From assembly GCA_050185515.1 (NCBI GenBank), contig JBFWZG010000019.1:1-34345 (forward strand): 34,345 bases of DNA. Reading direction: 5' to 3'. A model generated the notes under the pieces. The model had not been told where the DNA came from. It made no database searches and saw only the letters and a list, made by a program, of their open reading frames with translations. This DNA comes from JAQSWP01 sp050185515. GTDB lineage: Bacteria; Pseudomonadota; Alphaproteobacteria; Reyranellales; JAQSWP01. Position 1 is the first letter of the stretch, and each line of letters opens with the position of its first letter. Shown one piece after another: positions 32,325 through 34,345 of the stretch. Made by a program: the position numbers and the translations under genes.

Positions 32325-33956
32325 ATGAACCCGTTTGCCGGCCTGACCTACGGCGGGGCTATTTCCGCCATCGCCGAACGTTTCAGTGACCGCAACGCGC
32401 TCTCGTTTCACGGTCGACGCTGGACTTTCCGCCAGGTCAAGCGTGAGGTCGACGTCGCCTCGGCCAGGCTCGCCTCGCTGGGCTTGCGGCGCCAGGAAAA
32501 GGTCGCGCTCTGGATGCCGAATCGTCCGGAGGCTATCTGGTACTGGCTCGGAGCCGCGCAAATGGGATGCGTCGCGGTATTCCTCAACACCCGCCTGACG
32601 CGGGACGAAGTCGCTTACCAGCTTTCGCAATCCGACAGCCGCGTGCTGCTCCTGCAGGGCGCCGACAGCCACCGCGACTACCTCGCGGATGTTCTGGAGC
32701 TTTGCCCGGAGCTGGCGACCGCGGCGCCGGGAACGCTGCGCAATCCTGCCGTGCCGGAGCTACGCCATGTCGTCAGCGTCGACCGGCCGACCATGGCGGC
32801 GTCCGGGCTGACCGACTGGTCGATGGCTGGGTCATCGGACCTGCCGCTGCCGGCGATGGAGACCGACATTCTGGCGCCGGCCACCATCATTTACAGCTCC
32901 GGCACCACCGCCCTGCCCAAGGGGGTGGTGCTGACCCATGTCGTGTGGCGCAAGGCGTTCGATCATGGGCCGCGCTTCGACCAGACCGCGGACGACAGGC
33001 TATGGCTGTGCATGCCCCTGTTCGGCATCATGGCCAACGTAAACGGCGTGCTGACCTTCTGGGCCCGGGGCTCCTCCATCGTGCTGGAAGACCGTTTCGA
33101 ACCGCGGACGGCGTTGAGCACCATCCAGGACGAGGCTTGCACGACCGCCTATCTGATGCCGGTGATGCTCGAAAAAATGCTGGCGCAGCCGGATTTCCGG
33201 TCCTTCGACCTCTCCCACCTGCGTACCGGAACCGTCGTCACCAACGATCCCGACGTTATGATGAAAGCCATCAACGAGCTCGGCATGAGCGGCTTCTACT
33301 CGACTTACGGGATGAGCGAGTTGTCGAGCGTCGTTCTGCGTTCCTTTTCCGGAGATACGCTGGAGGTGAGGCTCAACAGTCACGGACGGCCGATGCCCGA
33401 CATCGAAGTGCGTATCGCCGACCCCGATACCGGCGAGCCCCTGCCGGTCGGCCAGCAGGGCGAACTGCAGGTGCGCGGCTACAACATCATGGCGGGCTAC
33501 TACAAGAAGTCGGCCGAGACCGAAGCTGCGTTCACCGCCAATGGCTGGTTCAAGACAGGCGATGCAGGCGTCGAGCGTGAGGACGGCAATTTTCGGTTCA
33601 TCTCGCGGCTCAAGGATGGCTACAAGTACAACGGCTTCAACGTCTCCACCGTGGAGGTCGAGGCCGCGCTGCGCCGCCACCCCGCCATCGCCGCCGCCGC
33701 CGTCGTCGGAGTATCCGACCCGACTGCGGGCGAAATCGGCATCGCCTTCGTCGTAGCCCACCATGGCCGGGAGATCGAGACGGAAGCCGTTGCGGAGTTT
33801 CTCAGGCCGATCCTCGCGCCTTACAAGCGGCCGCAGCGCATCGTGGCGCTCGACGAGCTGCCGCTGACGGCCGGCACGGGGAAGGTGCAGACGCGGCGGC
33901 TCAAGGAGATTGGCCGGCAGATCGTCGATGAGGAGAAGGCCCGGATGTCGGCGTGA
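32325..33956 (+). CDS. AMP-forming acyl-CoA ligase (ANL superfamily)
   Basis: A 543-residue ligase. Motif A3 is IYSSGTTALPKG at about 189-200, A5 is STYGMSELSS, the hinge is FKTGDAG, the linker ISRLKDGYKYNGFNV, and the catalytic Lys520 lies in AGTGKVQ. It is a clear paralog of the ligase at 16940-18562: both start MNP, and share VALWMPNRPE, VFLNTRL.RDE, IWRKA/VWRKA and CVPLFG/CMPLFG. It starts at ATG 32325, 12 bases after dppF-like, and so is co-transcribed with the ATPases. It probably activates the cargo of this importer, which makes a free carboxylic acid more likely than a peptide. Confidence 0.94.
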   Translation: MNPFAGLTYGGAISAIAERFSDRNALSFHGRRWTFRQVKREVDVASARLASLGLRRQEKVALWMPNRPEAIWYWLGAAQMGCVAVFLNTRLTRDEVAYQLSQSDSRVLLLQGADSHRDYLADVLELCPELATAAPGTLRNPAVPELRHVVSVDRPTMAASGLTDWSMAGSSDLPLPAMETDILAPATIIYSSGTTALPKGVVLTHVVWRKAFDHGPRFDQTADDRLWLCMPLFGIMANVNGVLTFWARGSSIVLEDRFEPRTALSTIQDEACTTAYLMPVMLEKMLAQPDFRSFDLSHLRTGTVVTNDPDVMMKAINELGMSGFYSTYGMSELSSVVLRSFSGDTLEVRLNSHGRPMPDIEVRIADPDTGEPLPVGQQGELQVRGYNIMAGYYKKSAETEAAFTANGWFKTGDAGVEREDGNFRFISRLKDGYKYNGFNVSTVEVEAALRRHPAIAAAAVVGVSDPTAGEIGIAFVVAHHGREIETEAVAEFLRPILAPYKRPQRIVALDELPLTAGTGKVQTRRLKEIGRQIVDEEKARMSA

Positions 33957-33959
33957 CAT

Positions 33960-33995
33960 CCGGGCCGCGAATCCGCTCCTCGTGGCGCGGACCGG
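33960..33995. terminator. Possible bidirectional terminator hairpin between convergent genes
   Basis: Arms CCGGGCCGCG (33960-33969) and CGCGGACCGG (33986-33995) pair over ten positions with one mismatch and a 16-base loop. It fills the gap between the ligase stop and the stop of the convergent binding-protein gene. No T-tract is present, so it may work with Rho or act as a transcript end protector. Confidence 0.4.
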
Positions 33996-34345
33996 CTACT
34001 TCGCCAGCTCCATGGTGTTGAAGTTGTAGTGGTAGGCGCTGCTGATCGCCGGTGCCCACTGCTTCACTCGCGGTCCCGCCGCGTAGGTGGTATTGCACCA
34101 GAACAGCGGCAGTGCTTCGCGCCGCTCGTCCTCGAGCTTTGCCCAGTCCTGCAGAACCTTTTCGCGCTTTTTCAGATCGGTAATCCCGAGCTGCGTCTTG
34201 AACACGGTGTCGTACTCGGGGACTTTGATATGGCCGGCGGACCACACAGCGGTCGAACTGAACCAGCCCTCCAGCGTCTCGCCACCATCGTCCGGCATCG
34301 AAGACGGTCCGTAGAACACTGCCGGCTGTTTGCCGCTACGCCATG
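33996..34345 (-). CDS. ABC importer substrate-binding protein, DppA type, C-terminal part cut by window edge
   Basis: About 115 C-terminal residues are visible in frame to the window edge. They match the three complete binding proteins: WRSGKQPAMFYGPS aligns with WLAMMRGNKPTGIFYTP, then MPDDGGE, VPEYDTVFKTQ, LPLFWCNTTYA, VKQWAPAISSAYHYN and the ending LAK. Its ATG at 34319 is internal to the domain and is not the true start. The stop TAG is at 33996. It may serve as a fourth binding protein for the same permeases, or belong to another importer further right. It converges with the ligase gene. Confidence 0.9.
   Translation of the reverse strand, partial: WRSGKQPAVFYGPSSMPDDGGETLEGWFSSTAVWSAGHIKVPEYDTVFKTQLGITDLKKREKVLQDWAKLEDERREALPLFWCNTTYAAGPRVKQWAPAISSAYHYNFNTMELAK

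Overview
This is a GC-rich bacterial window made almost entirely of catabolic, transport and regulatory genes. Gene density is high, start codons include GTG, and strong AGGAGG-type ribosome binding sites are common. The mix of FadR-type GntR regulators, CoA ligases, acyl-CoA dehydrogenases, SDR enzymes and ABC importers fits a soil or environmental alphaproteobacterium, but no rRNA, tRNA or housekeeping marker is present to prove the taxon. I see no insertion sequence, phage gene, CRISPR array or RNA gene.

The layout is six transcription blocks that diverge from four intergenic regions. (1) Minus strand, 3741 to 1: acyl-CoA dehydrogenase, four-domain rhodanese, alpha/beta hydrolase, and the first 20 codons of a CoA ligase that leaves the window. 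(2) Plus strand, 4279 to 8321: acyl-CoA carboxylase carboxyltransferase, KstD/fumarate-reductase-like flavoprotein, GntR regulator. (3) Minus strand, 13513 to 8284: FabG-like SDR, CoA ligase, DszC/HsaA-like flavoprotein, second GntR regulator, and an SDR that lacks the usual catalytic residues. Opposite it, 13840 to 14058 encodes a 72-residue biotin carrier protein. (4) Minus strand, 20708 to 14089: two paralogous SsuA/TauA-like binding proteins, CoA ligase, second DszC/HsaA-like flavoprotein, ABC ATPase and permease. (5) Plus strand, 20940 to 22322: MocR-type regulator. (6) Minus strand, 30012 to 22335: three paralogous DppA-type binding proteins, DppB and DppC permeases, and an SDR. Divergent from this, 30219 to 33956 encodes DppD and DppF ATPases and a CoA ligase. 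A fourth DppA-type gene enters from the right edge.

Together the genes look like a catabolic supercluster for one or more organic acids. Two importer systems (one sulfonate/nitrate type, one peptide type) bring substrates in. Four related AMP-forming ligases make CoA thioesters. Three flavoenzymes of the acyl-CoA dehydrogenase fold and four SDR/FAD oxidoreductases oxidise them, and a split biotin-dependent carboxylase may add CO2. There is no enoyl-CoA hydratase, thiolase, ring-cleavage enzyme or biotin carboxylase here, so the pathway is incomplete in this window and the substrate cannot be named.

Regulatory structure is visible. A TTGTATC/GATACAA motif occurs in three of the four divergent intergenic regions. 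The fourth holds two copies of a related ATTGATAC palindrome in opposite orientation. GC-rich hairpins without T-tracts follow two of the three tandem binding-protein genes, which suggests differential mRNA stability. All functions are inferred from sequence motifs and recalled families; no database search was possible.
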